64,000 nt of DNA, taken from Bacteroidales bacterium (GTDB lineage Bacteria; Bacteroidota; Bacteroidia; Bacteroidales; TTA-H9). The notes under the pieces are model-generated. The model ran no database searches and had not been told where the DNA came from. It saw only the letters and a list, made by a program, of their open reading frames with translations. Each line of letters begins with the position of its first letter. Within the stretch, counting starts at the first letter, position 1. The translations under genes and the position numbers were made by a program. Location of the stretch: positions 111,322 through 175,321 of the forward strand of contig JAUSOY010000063.1 of the NCBI GenBank assembly GCA_030656615.1, in the 5' to 3' direction. Below are positions 17,459 through 26,180 of the stretch, piece after piece.

Positions 17459-18853
17459 CTAATATCCAAGTATTTTTAACATGGCTTTATAGGATTGCTC
17501 CTTGGCAAAAAGCTTGGTATAGTACTCCCCTTCTTCATCCACATCAATGATAACATGTTTGGGCGCAGGTGTCAGACAATGTTGGATGCCACCGTATCCA
17601 CCCAGAGATTCCTGGTAGGCTCCTGTATGAAAGAACCCAATATATTGTTCTCGACCTTCATTAATTTTTGGAAGAAACACGGCATTCGAATGCGCTTCAG
17701 CATTGTAAAAATCCTGGCTATCACAGGTGAGACCACCCAAATGAACCCGTTGATATTCGGCTTCCCAATTATTGACCGCCATAAGAATATATCGTTGATT
17801 AATAGCCCATGTATCTGGAAGTGTTGTCATAAACGATGAATCGATCATATTCCATAACTCACGGTCATTCTGTTGTTTTTGGTTAACAATTGAGTAAAGA
17901 ATTGCTCCACTCTCACCCACGGTATACGTTCCGAATTCGGTAAAGATATCAGGCTCAGGAACATTATGCTGAACACATAGATTTTTTATCTGCGCAATTA
18001 TTTCCTCAGCCATGTATTCATAATCGTAATTAAACTCCAATGAATTTTTAATTGGAAATCCGCCCCCAATATTTAATGAATCAAGTTCGGGGCATATTTT
18101 TTTCAATTCACAATATACATTCACTGCCTTCGATAATTCATTCCAGTAATACGCCGTATCCCTAATACCGGTATTGATAAAGAAATGGAGCATTTTCAAT
18201 TCAAAAAGCGGATTATCCTTGATTTTTTCGAGATAGTATGGAATGATTTCGTTGTATCGGATTCCAAGTCGAGAGGTATAAAATTCGAATTTGGGTTCTT
18301 CCTCCGCTGCAATGCGGATACCGATCTTGGTTTTCTCAACTAAACCCGCTTCAATATATTTATCCAGTTCAAACTTATTATCCAAGATTGGAACTGTATT
18401 TATGAATCCATTATTCAAGAAATTGACAATATTCTCAATGTATTGCGGCCTTTTAAACCCATTGGCAATAATGTAATTATCTTTTTCGAAATGACCATTC
18501 TCATGCAAAACCTCAATCAGATTGATATCAAAGGCGGATGAAGTTTCAATATGAACACCATTTTTAAGCGTCTCTTCAAGCACGTAAGAAAAATGAGAAC
18601 TCTTCGTACAATAACAATAATGGTAATCAGCATTGTAATTTGCTTTGGCCATGGCAACATTAAATATTATCCTGGCCTTCTGAATCTGACTTGTAATTTT
18701 AGGAAGATATGTAAGTCTCAGTGGAGTTCCATACTGTTTAATAATATCCATTAATGGTATATTATTCCAATACAATTCGTCTTCTTCAACTTTAAACTCG
18801 TCGTTCGGAAATTCAAATGTTTGTTCAATAAGATCGATATACTTGTTTTTCAT
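17459..18853 (-). CDS. speA: Arginine decarboxylase, short alanine-racemase-fold type
   Basis: A 464-residue PLP enzyme turning arginine into agmatine, the first step to putrescine. The N-terminal barrel has the probable PLP lysine region YCYCTKSSHFSY, then GVHIETSSAFD, a glycine-rich phosphate-binding loop LNIGGGFP and the C-terminal SFMTTLPD and CDSQDF segments. It lacks the long insertion of the E. coli-type SpeA and matches the short Bacteroidota form. The start ATG 18853 is 27 bases after a terminator-like hairpin. Alternatives are a diaminopimelate- or carboxynorspermidine-decarboxylase relative, but length and neighbours favour arginine. Confidence 0.85.
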   Translation of the reverse strand: MKNKYIDLIEQTFEFPNDEFKVEEDELYWNNIPLMDIIKQYGTPLRLTYLPKITSQIQKARIIFNVAMAKANYNADYHYCYCTKSSHFSYVLEETLKNGVHIETSSAFDINLIEVLHENGHFEKDNYIIANGFKRPQYIENIVNFLNNGFINTVPILDNKFELDKYIEAGLVEKTKIGIRIAAEEEPKFEFYTSRLGIRYNEIIPYYLEKIKDNPLFELKMLHFFINTGIRDTAYYWNELSKAVNVYCELKKICPELDSLNIGGGFPIKNSLEFNYDYEYMAEEIIAQIKNLCVQHNVPEPDIFTEFGTYTVGESGAILYSIVNQKQQNDRELWNMIDSSFMTTLPDTWAINQRYILMAVNNWEAEYQRVHLGGLTCDSQDFYNAEAHSNAVFLPKINEGREQYIGFFHTGAYQESLGGYGGIQHCLTPAPKHVIIDVDEEGEYYTKLFAKEQSYKAMLKILGY

Positions 18854-18881
18854 TTCTCATTGTAATTAAGATGGATCCTTT

Positions 18882-18909
18882 AAAAAAAACAAATCCGACT
18901 GAGTCGGAT
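18882..18909 (-). terminator. Terminator-like hairpin just upstream of speA
   Basis: ATCCGAC (18893-18899) pairs with GTCGGAT (18903-18909) around a three-base loop. On the minus strand it is followed by TTG and eight T. It lies ~200 bases after the ald stop and only ~28 bases before the speA start. It may terminate ald or act as an attenuator in the speA leader. Confidence 0.65.
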
Positions 18910-19106
18910 CAGAATGATTTTGCAAATATAATACATTTCGATTGAAAAATTATAACAGGGGAAAAATAGTTTGATTTCTTAAAACCCTGAATAAATGGCA
19001 ATTAAGCGTAATGAACTGCCCACGCATATCCATTCACTCCTAAATATCACAAATTGTAGGTTAATCTAAAGTCAGAAAATTGATAAATCCGAGAAAACTG
19101 GTTTAT

Positions 19107-20336
19107 TTAAAATGCAGCCATCAGCAGCTCAATATCTTTATAGGGAATCTGGTAATAGTCGCCGATAAACTTACTTGTTAATGTCCCATTCAGCATATAA
19201 ACTCCTTGTCTGAAGCTTGAGTTTCTCTTTAAAAAAACTTCAAAAGTAGAGGCTTCATTCATTCTGTTAAGGATAGGAGCGAATAAATTACTCAATGCAT
19301 AAGATGCCGTGTGAGGTACTTTTGATGCAATATTGGGTACGCAATAGTGTGTAACATCGTGCAAAGAATACACTGGATTTGAATGAGTAGTTGGTTTAGA
19401 CGTCGCAAACACACCACCCTGATCAATACTGATATCAATAATGACGGCACCTTTTTTCATCATGCGAACGTTCTCTTCAGAAACATAAAGTGGGGTAATG
19501 CATTCCTTTGAATGCACAGCACCAATTGCAACATCTGCTGTTCGTAGTGATTTATTAAGAACCTCCGGTTGAATGATGGAGGTGAAAAGCCGCACACCCA
19601 AGTGATGTTGAATATTCCGGAGTTTGTAGATATTATCATCAAAAACCTTTACCATGGCTCCCATGCCCAATGCCGTACGAGCGGCGTACTCACCAACCGT
19701 ACCAGCACCAATTATAACAATTTCTGATGGATTCACACCCGGGAAACCACCCAGCATGCTTCCTCTGCCCAAAAGAGGATCTGCAAGATATTCAGCAGCA
19801 ATTAAAACACTTGTAGTTCCAACGATTTCGCTCATAGCTTTTAAAACCGGATATGCTCCGGATTCATCTTTTATGGCCTCAAAAGCAAGTGCTGTGATTT
19901 TACGAGCTAATAGTTTTTTAAAGTAATCCTTACAATGAGTGACTGCCTGAATGGATGAAATCAGAACCTGTCTTGGTTTAAGATATTCGATTTCGCTGTC
20001 GAATAAAGGCGCCACTTTTAAAACAATTTCTGCACGAAATGCTTCCTCTGCAGATTGAACAATAATGGCTCCGGACTCAACGTACTCAATATCTGCAAAG
20101 TTGGCCCGTAATCCGGCACCGGCTTGAACAATAACCTGATGTCCGTTGGCTACAAGTACACTTACAGATGAAGGAACCAATGGTACCCGGTTTTCGTCAG
20201 GTGACAATTCACGTGGAATTCCAATACTCCGACGATAATTCTCTTTATGGGTTTTAACGAGTTTTTCCTGAGGACTCATTTGCTCAGTGTGTTCCATATC
20301 CAGAAAAGGCTTTCTCGTTGTATCCATTGGTGGCAT
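19107..20336 (-). CDS. ald: Alanine dehydrogenase
   Basis: About 409 residues. NAD-dependent oxidation of alanine to pyruvate and ammonia, or the reverse. It shows the AlaDH/transhydrogenase fold: N-terminal domain with GIPRELSPDENRVPLVPSSV, the substrate region VLKVAPL and QAVTHCKDYF, a Rossmann core VIIGAGTVGEYAA and the catalytic IDISIDQGG. The N-terminal tail is longer than in typical Ald; the frame extends to 20372 but the ATG at 20336 is the more plausible start. It follows tsaE closely on the same strand. Another member of the AlaDh/PNT superfamily is possible. Confidence 0.83.
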   Translation of the reverse strand: MPPMDTTRKPFLDMEHTEQMSPQEKLVKTHKENYRRSIGIPRELSPDENRVPLVPSSVSVLVANGHQVIVQAGAGLRANFADIEYVESGAIIVQSAEEAFRAEIVLKVAPLFDSEIEYLKPRQVLISSIQAVTHCKDYFKKLLARKITALAFEAIKDESGAYPVLKAMSEIVGTTSVLIAAEYLADPLLGRGSMLGGFPGVNPSEIVIIGAGTVGEYAARTALGMGAMVKVFDDNIYKLRNIQHHLGVRLFTSIIQPEVLNKSLRTADVAIGAVHSKECITPLYVSEENVRMMKKGAVIIDISIDQGGVFATSKPTTHSNPVYSLHDVTHYCVPNIASKVPHTASYALSNLFAPILNRMNEASTFEVFLKRNSSFRQGVYMLNGTLTSKFIGDYYQIPYKDIELLMAAF

Positions 20337-20379
20337 GTTAATTATAATTTCATGATTAAAACACGTACACAAATTTAGC

Positions 20380-20823
20380 TTAATCGATGGTGTTTCGCAA
20401 GATGATGTTTCTCACGTCATTATTATCATCGGGGATGATTTCGAGAAAGATGGTTTCGGGAGGCAATAGCGCTCTAGCATTTGATGGCCATTCGATGAAA
20501 CAATAATGGCCACTATCAAAAAGATCAACTGCTCCAAGGTTCCAGGCTTCCGTTTCATTTTTAATACGATAAAAATCAAAATGATAGACTAAATCACCAT
20601 TCCTACAACAATATTCGTTAATGACCGAGAATGTTGGGCTGGTAACAACATCATCAACCTCAAGCATTGAACAAAAACCTTTAATAAGCGTGGTTTTTCC
20701 GGCTCCCATTCCACCCATAAAAGCAAATACTCTTGATTCTGAAAAGGCACGTAAAATTGCCTTGGCAACTTCATCAACTTTATCCGGATGACTCAATAAT
20801 ACTGAAAAGTTATCACTCATCAC
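20380..20823 (-). CDS. tsaE: tRNA threonylcarbamoyladenosine biosynthesis ATPase TsaE
   Basis: A 147-residue P-loop protein needed, with TsaB/C/D, to make the t6A base next to the anticodon of ANN-reading tRNAs. Walker A is GGMGAGKT (residues 37-44); TSPTFSVINEY, YHFDFYRI and CFIEWPSN are hallmark TsaE segments. Length is normal. It is the first gene of a likely two-gene unit with ald, and is divergent from ornithine aminotransferase with 153 bases between starts. Function is confidently inferred from the family. Confidence 0.93.
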   Translation of the reverse strand: MMSDNFSVLLSHPDKVDEVAKAILRAFSESRVFAFMGGMGAGKTTLIKGFCSMLEVDDVVTSPTFSVINEYCCRNGDLVYHFDFYRIKNETEAWNLGAVDLFDSGHYCFIEWPSNARALLPPETIFLEIIPDDNNDVRNIILRNTID

Positions 20824-20917
20824 TAATATTCCACATTAATTATACGCAATAAATCTGTGGCAAAGCTACCAAAGTATGTAATAAATTGGTAAGATTTCAG
20901 GAATTGGTTTAAATCTT

Positions 20918-20925
20918 TACCTTTG
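20918..20925 (+). promoter_or_regulatory. Possible Bacteroidota -7 promoter box ahead of rocD
   Basis: TACCTTTG fits the TAnnTTTG -7 consensus of Bacteroidota and lies 51 bases before the rocD start. No clear -33 TTTG box is seen at the right distance. Confidence 0.3.
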
Positions 20926-20976
20926 CAATAGAATTCAACATCTAAAATTCAGCATACCAATAAATACAGTTTTTCT

Positions 20977-22200
20977 ATGACAACCAAACTTTCTTCAAAA
21001 GAGTTGATGCAGCTCGAAGACAAATACGGAGCACATAACTATCATCCTCTACCAGTAGTTCTAGCTAAAGGCGAAGGCCCCTATATGTGGGATGTGGAAG
21101 GCAAACGCTATTTCGATTTCCTTTCTGCTTATTCAGCTGTAAACCAGGGTCATTGCCATCCAAAGATTGTTAATGCGATGTACGACCAGGCCAAAACGCT
21201 GACGCTTACATCCAGAGCGTTTTACAACGACCAGTTGGGTCCTTATGAAAAATACATTACCGAATTTTTTGGATATGATAAGGTTCTTCCAATGAATTCG
21301 GGTGCTGAAGCCGACGAAACTGCTTTAAAACTTTGTCGCAAATGGGCATATCAAAAAAAGGGTGTCCCCGAAAATCAGGCAAAAATTCTTGTATGTGAGG
21401 GCAATTTCCACGGCCGCACCATCACCATCATTTCCATGTCATCCGATCCCGATGCATTCAACGATTATGGACCTTTCACTCCTGGTTTCGAAACAATTCC
21501 TTACAACGATATTACTGCTCTCGAAAAAGCGTTGGAAGACCCAAATGTAGCAGGATTTCTTGTTGAACCCATACAGGGAGAAGCCGGTGTGTATGTACCC
21601 GATGCCGGATATTTGAAAAAAGCCTCAGAACTTTGCAAATCCAAAAACGTTCTGTTCATTGCCGACGAAGTACAGACCGGTATTGCACGCACCGGACGCC
21701 TTCTGGCTTGCGATCATGAAGACGTAAAACCTGATATTCTGATTCTTGGAAAAGCCCTAAGTGGTGGCGTATTCCCTGTTTCAGCCGTATTAGCCAACGA
21801 CAATATTATGCTTTGCATCAAACCCGGAGAACATGGTTCTACCTTTGGAGGTAACCCAATTGCTGCCCGCGTTGCTATGGCTGCTCTCGAAGTGGTTAAA
21901 GATGAAAAACTCGCTGAAAAGGCAGAGTATCTCGGAAAGATTTTTCGTGACGAATTAACCAATTTCAAAAGTGATATGGTTGAACTCGTTCGTGGTAAAG
22001 GTCTGTTGAATGCAATTATCATTAAACCCAAAAACGGAAAAGAAGCCTGGGATGTTTGCGTAAAAATGGCCGAAAACGGACTGCTTGCTAAACCAACTCA
22101 TCAACACATCATTCGTTTTGCTCCACCTCTGGTTATTACCGAAGAACAAATGCGTGAAGCCATCGAAATCATCAAAAAATCCATTCTTTCTTTTAGCTAA
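20977..22200 (+). CDS. rocD: Ornithine--oxo-acid aminotransferase
   Basis: A 407-residue class III PLP aminotransferase converting ornithine to glutamate semialdehyde. The PLP lysine is Lys259 in [10 protein letters not shown], preceded by Asp230 in FIADEVQTG; the N-terminal [19 protein letters not shown] and the GSTFGGNP segment are typical of RocD rather than of ArgD or GabT. Together with arginine decarboxylase and alanine dehydrogenase next door it points to active amino acid turnover. A single gene with its own terminator. Confidence 0.9.
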   Translation: MTTKLSSKELMQLEDKYGAHNYHPLPVVLAKGEGPYMWDVEGKRYFDFLSAYSAVNQGHCHPKIVNAMYDQAKTLTLTSRAFYNDQLGPYEKYITEFFGYDKVLPMNSGAEADETALKLCRKWAYQKKGVPENQAKILVCEGNFHGRTITIISMSSDPDAFNDYGPFTPGFETIPYNDITALEKALEDPNVAGFLVEPIQGEAGVYVPDAGYLKKASELCKSKNVLFIADEVQTGIARTGRLLACDHEDVKPDILILGKALSGGVFPVSAVLANDNIMLCIKPGEHGSTFGGNPIAARVAMAALEVVKDEKLAEKAEYLGKIFRDELTNFKSDMVELVRGKGLLNAIIIKPKNGKEAWDVCVKMAENGLLAKPTHQHIIRFAPPLVITEEQMREAIEIIKKSILSFS

Positions 22201-22222
22201 AGTTTAGATTTTTATAATACGT

Positions 22223-22255
22223 AAAGCCGCCCCATCGTGGGCGGCTTTTTTGTTT
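22223..22255 (+). terminator. Terminator after rocD
   Basis: A ten-pair stem AAAGCCGCCC/GGGCGGCTTT (22223-22232 with 22239-22248) is followed by a T-rich tract. Confidence 0.9.
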
Positions 22256-22983
22256 TGATATAGTATCTGTATAAGGAAACTTTACCGCCGAATGAAAAAA
22301 ATTGAAAATATTTCAGACGAAAACGAAGTCTGATAAATTTATACAGGGAGAATCAATAAAACTTTCGAATTCGAATTAGTAAAGATGCGATGGATTCGAA
22401 TAAAGCGTTGGGTCATTCAGTACTAACAAAATAGAAGAGTACGTTTAATAAAACAATTGCAATTGTCTATCATCCTAATGCTTATTCTTCGGTTTAACAA
22501 TTCCAAATCCATTTGAATACTTCGATAAAGACAGGCGGGCGGCAATGAAAAATTTCATTGCCGCCCGCCCATTAACCAAATCACGTTATTAACAAAATCT
22601 CCTGCAAAATTACAATCGCCATAAACAACGATAAAGCACCAATTGGCAGGTGTATCATTTCAATTGATAAATGAGGTCATAATCGCTCATATTGTATTTC
22701 TACAAAAGTCATAACAAAAGGCCATATTCTAAATAGATTAATCATCAATATTTCAATCAGTTACGCAAGTATTACATCGGATTTTGTCTGGCACATCCAA
22801 AAAAAACATCGCATCCTCTTTTTGTTCTCAAACTGATGGTTAATAAATTATCACCCGAAAACACAGTAAAACTAGCTCATTAATCACAATTTGCTAATTC
22901 GTACGACCATGAATAAACAGCTGTCATCACCTGTATATCAATCATTTGACGAATATATTCACAAAAACCCTATCAAACAAATT
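22256..22983. other. Long non-coding gap with one strong hairpin
   Basis: About 730 bases between the rocD terminator and the stop of the receiver/PEP-synthase-like gene. I find no credible reading frame, tRNA or insertion-sequence end. Apart from the hairpin at 22534-22569 it is AT-rich with small inverted repeats such as TATCA/TGATA near 22652. Either a decayed gene or a small RNA locus is possible. Confidence 0.5.
22534..22569. repeat. Perfect 17-bp inverted repeat
   Basis: The arm at 22534-22550 (GGCGGGCGGC then AATGAAA) is exactly complementary to 22553-22569, with only two bases between. The outer ten pairs are nearly all G/C. No T run follows on either strand, so it is not a normal intrinsic terminator. 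Confidence 0.85.
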
Positions 22984-25956
22984 CTATTCTTCCGGCTTTA
23001 GTATTACGCCTCTACTCTTCTTCCCATCAATTTTAATAATGATGGGTAATTGAAAATGCACATGTCGTAAAAATTCATCTTCATAGACGGAAGGCAATGT
23101 TTTCAAAAACTCTAAATCATAATAACCATCACGGATATATGGATTTATAGTAAAATAACCCACCTGGAACGAGGTTAGATTCTGAAAAAAATGAGTGCCC
23201 TGACTTGGGTCAATCCGATAATTCTCCAATCCGGATTCAACGATAACACGGGCTGCGGATATCTGAGGCCATTTTACAGGTATACCCAGCCATGGATCAC
23301 TGGAGCCCCACCGACCCGGACCCACCAATACATAATTTTTGCTTTGTTTTAAAAATTCACTATTCAACTTATCAATCCGGTTAACGACCTCCATATTATT
23401 GGCTGCGTTGAATGTATCAGGTTTAACATAAACGAAATCATAAATATCACTGATGATTCCATTTCCCAATGCAGATTGGGTTGTCAGTAAACACTTTTGA
23501 TCCGGAATTTTACTCAAATCTTCCTGAAGACCCTCATTCAAATTTACTATCGGACGAATCTGCAACAAGCTGAATACTTTAGGTGAGCCAGCGGGAGGAT
23601 TTAAATTTACAGCAAATTCAATTTCGATGGGATTGTTCATCTCCTTTGAACCAATTTCCAATACATTTTGTAATATAACAGCTAATGGAAATGCATTGTT
23701 CTTAAGGATATTACTAAATGTAATTACCTTTTTCCCTTGCCATTGAGTTCCTTCACGAAGCATATTATTCTGAAAATCGTATGTAGAGGCGATCAGTCTA
23801 AGAGCTCCGTCTTTTTCTGCAATTGCAATATCCTGATTTACAAGGTTAACACAATCATCAATGCTGGGCTTATAACTATCCGGATTCAAATCAAGAGAGA
23901 AAAATGTTTTTTGGGTCTCGCGCATAGCCATCTCCGGAGAACTAAGTTGTAACACTTTTTTAGGATATTTGGGAGAAAACTTCAGTGTTACACCGCCGTC
24001 CACAATATGTTTTCCAAGTCCGACTGCTATACTTACCACGCCATCTTCCGGCTTTTCTGGTGCAATGGGATAAAAATTAATGGATCGTGCCACACCCGAA
24101 AAAGATGGATAAAAACGCGTATCATACAAGCTACCCGTTACTTCCTGTAATACAACAGCCATCTTTTCTTCATCAATCAGGTTATGCGTTGCCATCATAT
24201 ACGCCTTACTATCCTTATAAAACACCGATGCATACACACTTTTAATTGCATTGCTCAGCATTTCCATCATCAGACGCTCATTGTCTCTGATATTCGGAAT
24301 CATGTAGGTCGAATAAATTCCGGCAAATGGCTGGTAATGACTATCTTCCAATAAACTCGAGGAGCGGATAGCGATAGGACCATTTATATAGGTAATAAAA
24401 GTATAAAGGTCTTCATGTATCCGAAATGGAAGGCGGGCTTTAATAAATCTTTCCAGAATCTCTTTATCCGAATACTCGGAAAGTGCCAAAGAATACAGAT
24501 CGTTTTCCTCCATAAATTCGTCGAAAACATCTGTAGAAATCACGACCGTACGTGGTATTGTCACTACCACATCGTCAAGCTCCATAAAAACGCGGTGGCG
24601 CTTAATCATGCTATCAAGAAATGCCAGTCCACGTGCTTTTCCACCAATTGAGCCTTCCCCAATGCGTGTAAATGAAAGATATTCGTCATAACTCTCCCGA
24701 TAAAATTCAGCAATTACTCCTTTTGCCTTATTCATCCGGAAACTTGCAATGGCATCAAAAAGGTAACGTCTCACTTCATCAATATCATCAAAATCCTGCA
24801 TGGTTAGAGCCTTAAAAGTCCGCGCTATTGAAAACAAAGCCCTTGCGTACAACCACCTCGAAAAATGATTCCGGGTAAGATGATATCGCAATGAATCATC
24901 TGGAATTTCAAAAATTTTATATTGCAGTGATTGTAAGTCGGCGGCCCGGCTAACCTCTTCATGGGTAATGGGATCGCGAAAAATAAATTCGCCAAAAGCA
25001 AAATTTTCGATAATGAAACTCTTCAAATCCAATAACAATGTTTTGGAGTTTTTATCAAGAAATCCTGCCTTTAAACCGAGTGCCCTTTCTGAATATTCAG
25101 GATCCGATGATTGCAAAACAATAGGCATATTGGGATCGTTACTCTTCACAATCTCAGCAAGTTTCAAACCGGCTTCTTTATCCATCATTCCGCCGTGTTT
25201 ATAACTAATATCAGAAATAATGCCCAAAAGACTATCCTTGTATTTACGATAAAAAGCGATGGCTTCCTCAAAACTGGTAGCTAAAAGAATCTTTGGCCGA
25301 CCTCTCATTCGCATCGTTTTTTGATGCTCATTCAGTCCTTCAGCCATAAATAATCGCGACTGCTGAAAAATAATTTTGTAAATATTTGGGAGGTAACTCG
25401 AGTAAAACCGAATTGAATCTTCAACCAGCATAATAACCTGAACACCTATTTCCTCAACATCGTGTTCGACATTCATCTTGTCTTCAATCAATTTAATGAT
25501 GGCCAAAAGAATGTCTGAGTTTCCAAGCCAGCAAAAGATATAATCGATTACCGACAAATCTTCAAAATTTACCTTTAGCGAAACCTCTCTCGAAAAAGGA
25601 GTAAGAACAACGATGGGTTTAGCAGGATAACGGCTTTTAATACTTTTTGCAAGCTCAAACGTATCAGAATGCTCGAGATTGAGCATGGTAATTATCAAGT
25701 CAATGCTTTCTTCCTCCATAATTTCAAAAGCTTCCTGTTTGGTAATCGCTATAATGAATTGAGGAGGATACCTCAGGTTTAAGGATACATATTCATTAAA
25801 AATCAACTCATCAATACGACCATCATCTTCCAGCATAAAAGCATCATAAGCACTTGCAATAAGAAGTACATGATAAATGCGTTTTCGCATCAGATTGTCG
25901 AAAGATGTATCACCGAAATAATACTTTGGAGAAGACAGATATGTTCTTTTGGCCAT
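22984..25956 (-). CDS. Tandem receiver domains fused to a PEP-synthase-like ATP-binding domain
   Basis: A 990-residue hybrid. Residues ~26-160 look like a receiver domain that lacks the phosphorylatable Asp (DLIITMLNLE). Residues ~172-315 form a second receiver with acidic pair Glu179-Asp180, probable acceptor Asp249 (GIISDIS) and Lys302. From ~430 the PEP-synthase/pyruvate-phosphate-dikinase nucleotide-binding domain follows, with IGGKARGL (Lys440) and AIRSSSLLED (531-540) and a late LLQIRPIVN. The His-bearing swivel domain and the PEP/pyruvate barrel of true PEP synthase are missing, so it cannot run the full reaction alone. It may be a nucleotide-using signalling or phosphotransfer protein. 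It stands alone on the minus strand. Confidence 0.78.
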   Translation of the reverse strand: MAKRTYLSSPKYYFGDTSFDNLMRKRIYHVLLIASAYDAFMLEDDGRIDELIFNEYVSLNLRYPPQFIIAITKQEAFEIMEEESIDLIITMLNLEHSDTFELAKSIKSRYPAKPIVVLTPFSREVSLKVNFEDLSVIDYIFCWLGNSDILLAIIKLIEDKMNVEHDVEEIGVQVIMLVEDSIRFYSSYLPNIYKIIFQQSRLFMAEGLNEHQKTMRMRGRPKILLATSFEEAIAFYRKYKDSLLGIISDISYKHGGMMDKEAGLKLAEIVKSNDPNMPIVLQSSDPEYSERALGLKAGFLDKNSKTLLLDLKSFIIENFAFGEFIFRDPITHEEVSRAADLQSLQYKIFEIPDDSLRYHLTRNHFSRWLYARALFSIARTFKALTMQDFDDIDEVRRYLFDAIASFRMNKAKGVIAEFYRESYDEYLSFTRIGEGSIGGKARGLAFLDSMIKRHRVFMELDDVVVTIPRTVVISTDVFDEFMEENDLYSLALSEYSDKEILERFIKARLPFRIHEDLYTFITYINGPIAIRSSSLLEDSHYQPFAGIYSTYMIPNIRDNERLMMEMLSNAIKSVYASVFYKDSKAYMMATHNLIDEEKMAVVLQEVTGSLYDTRFYPSFSGVARSINFYPIAPEKPEDGVVSIAVGLGKHIVDGGVTLKFSPKYPKKVLQLSSPEMAMRETQKTFFSLDLNPDSYKPSIDDCVNLVNQDIAIAEKDGALRLIASTYDFQNNMLREGTQWQGKKVITFSNILKNNAFPLAVILQNVLEIGSKEMNNPIEIEFAVNLNPPAGSPKVFSLLQIRPIVNLNEGLQEDLSKIPDQKCLLTTQSALGNGIISDIYDFVYVKPDTFNAANNMEVVNRIDKLNSEFLKQSKNYVLVGPGRWGSSDPWLGIPVKWPQISAARVIVESGLENYRIDPSQGTHFFQNLTSFQVGYFTINPYIRDGYYDLEFLKTLPSVYEDEFLRHVHFQLPIIIKIDGKKSRGVILKPEE

Positions 25957-26180
25957 AAAGCCTAATAATTATGGTTATGGGGTAAAGTTAGAAAAAATGC
26001 CAGCCCTAAAAACCTTCAAACCCAACTTATAGAAAAAAGTTTCTCATTAACCGCCACATGCATGCCACCGCAATATTAAAAAATATCTAAATTTATTAAC
26101 AATGAGGCAGCCACGCACTCTTTATAACTATTTTTACCAATGGGGAAATCCCATTTAAACCCTTGTAAACCAGCATTAGG

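Noticed and set aside
18854..19106. Riboswitch ahead of speA
   Set aside because: Apart from the terminator-like hairpin I see no recognisable aptamer; it is recorded only as a possible attenuator.
22909..23001. 30-codon frame ending inside the receiver/PEP-synthase-like gene
   Set aside because: Very short, no motif, and overlaps a real gene on the other strand.
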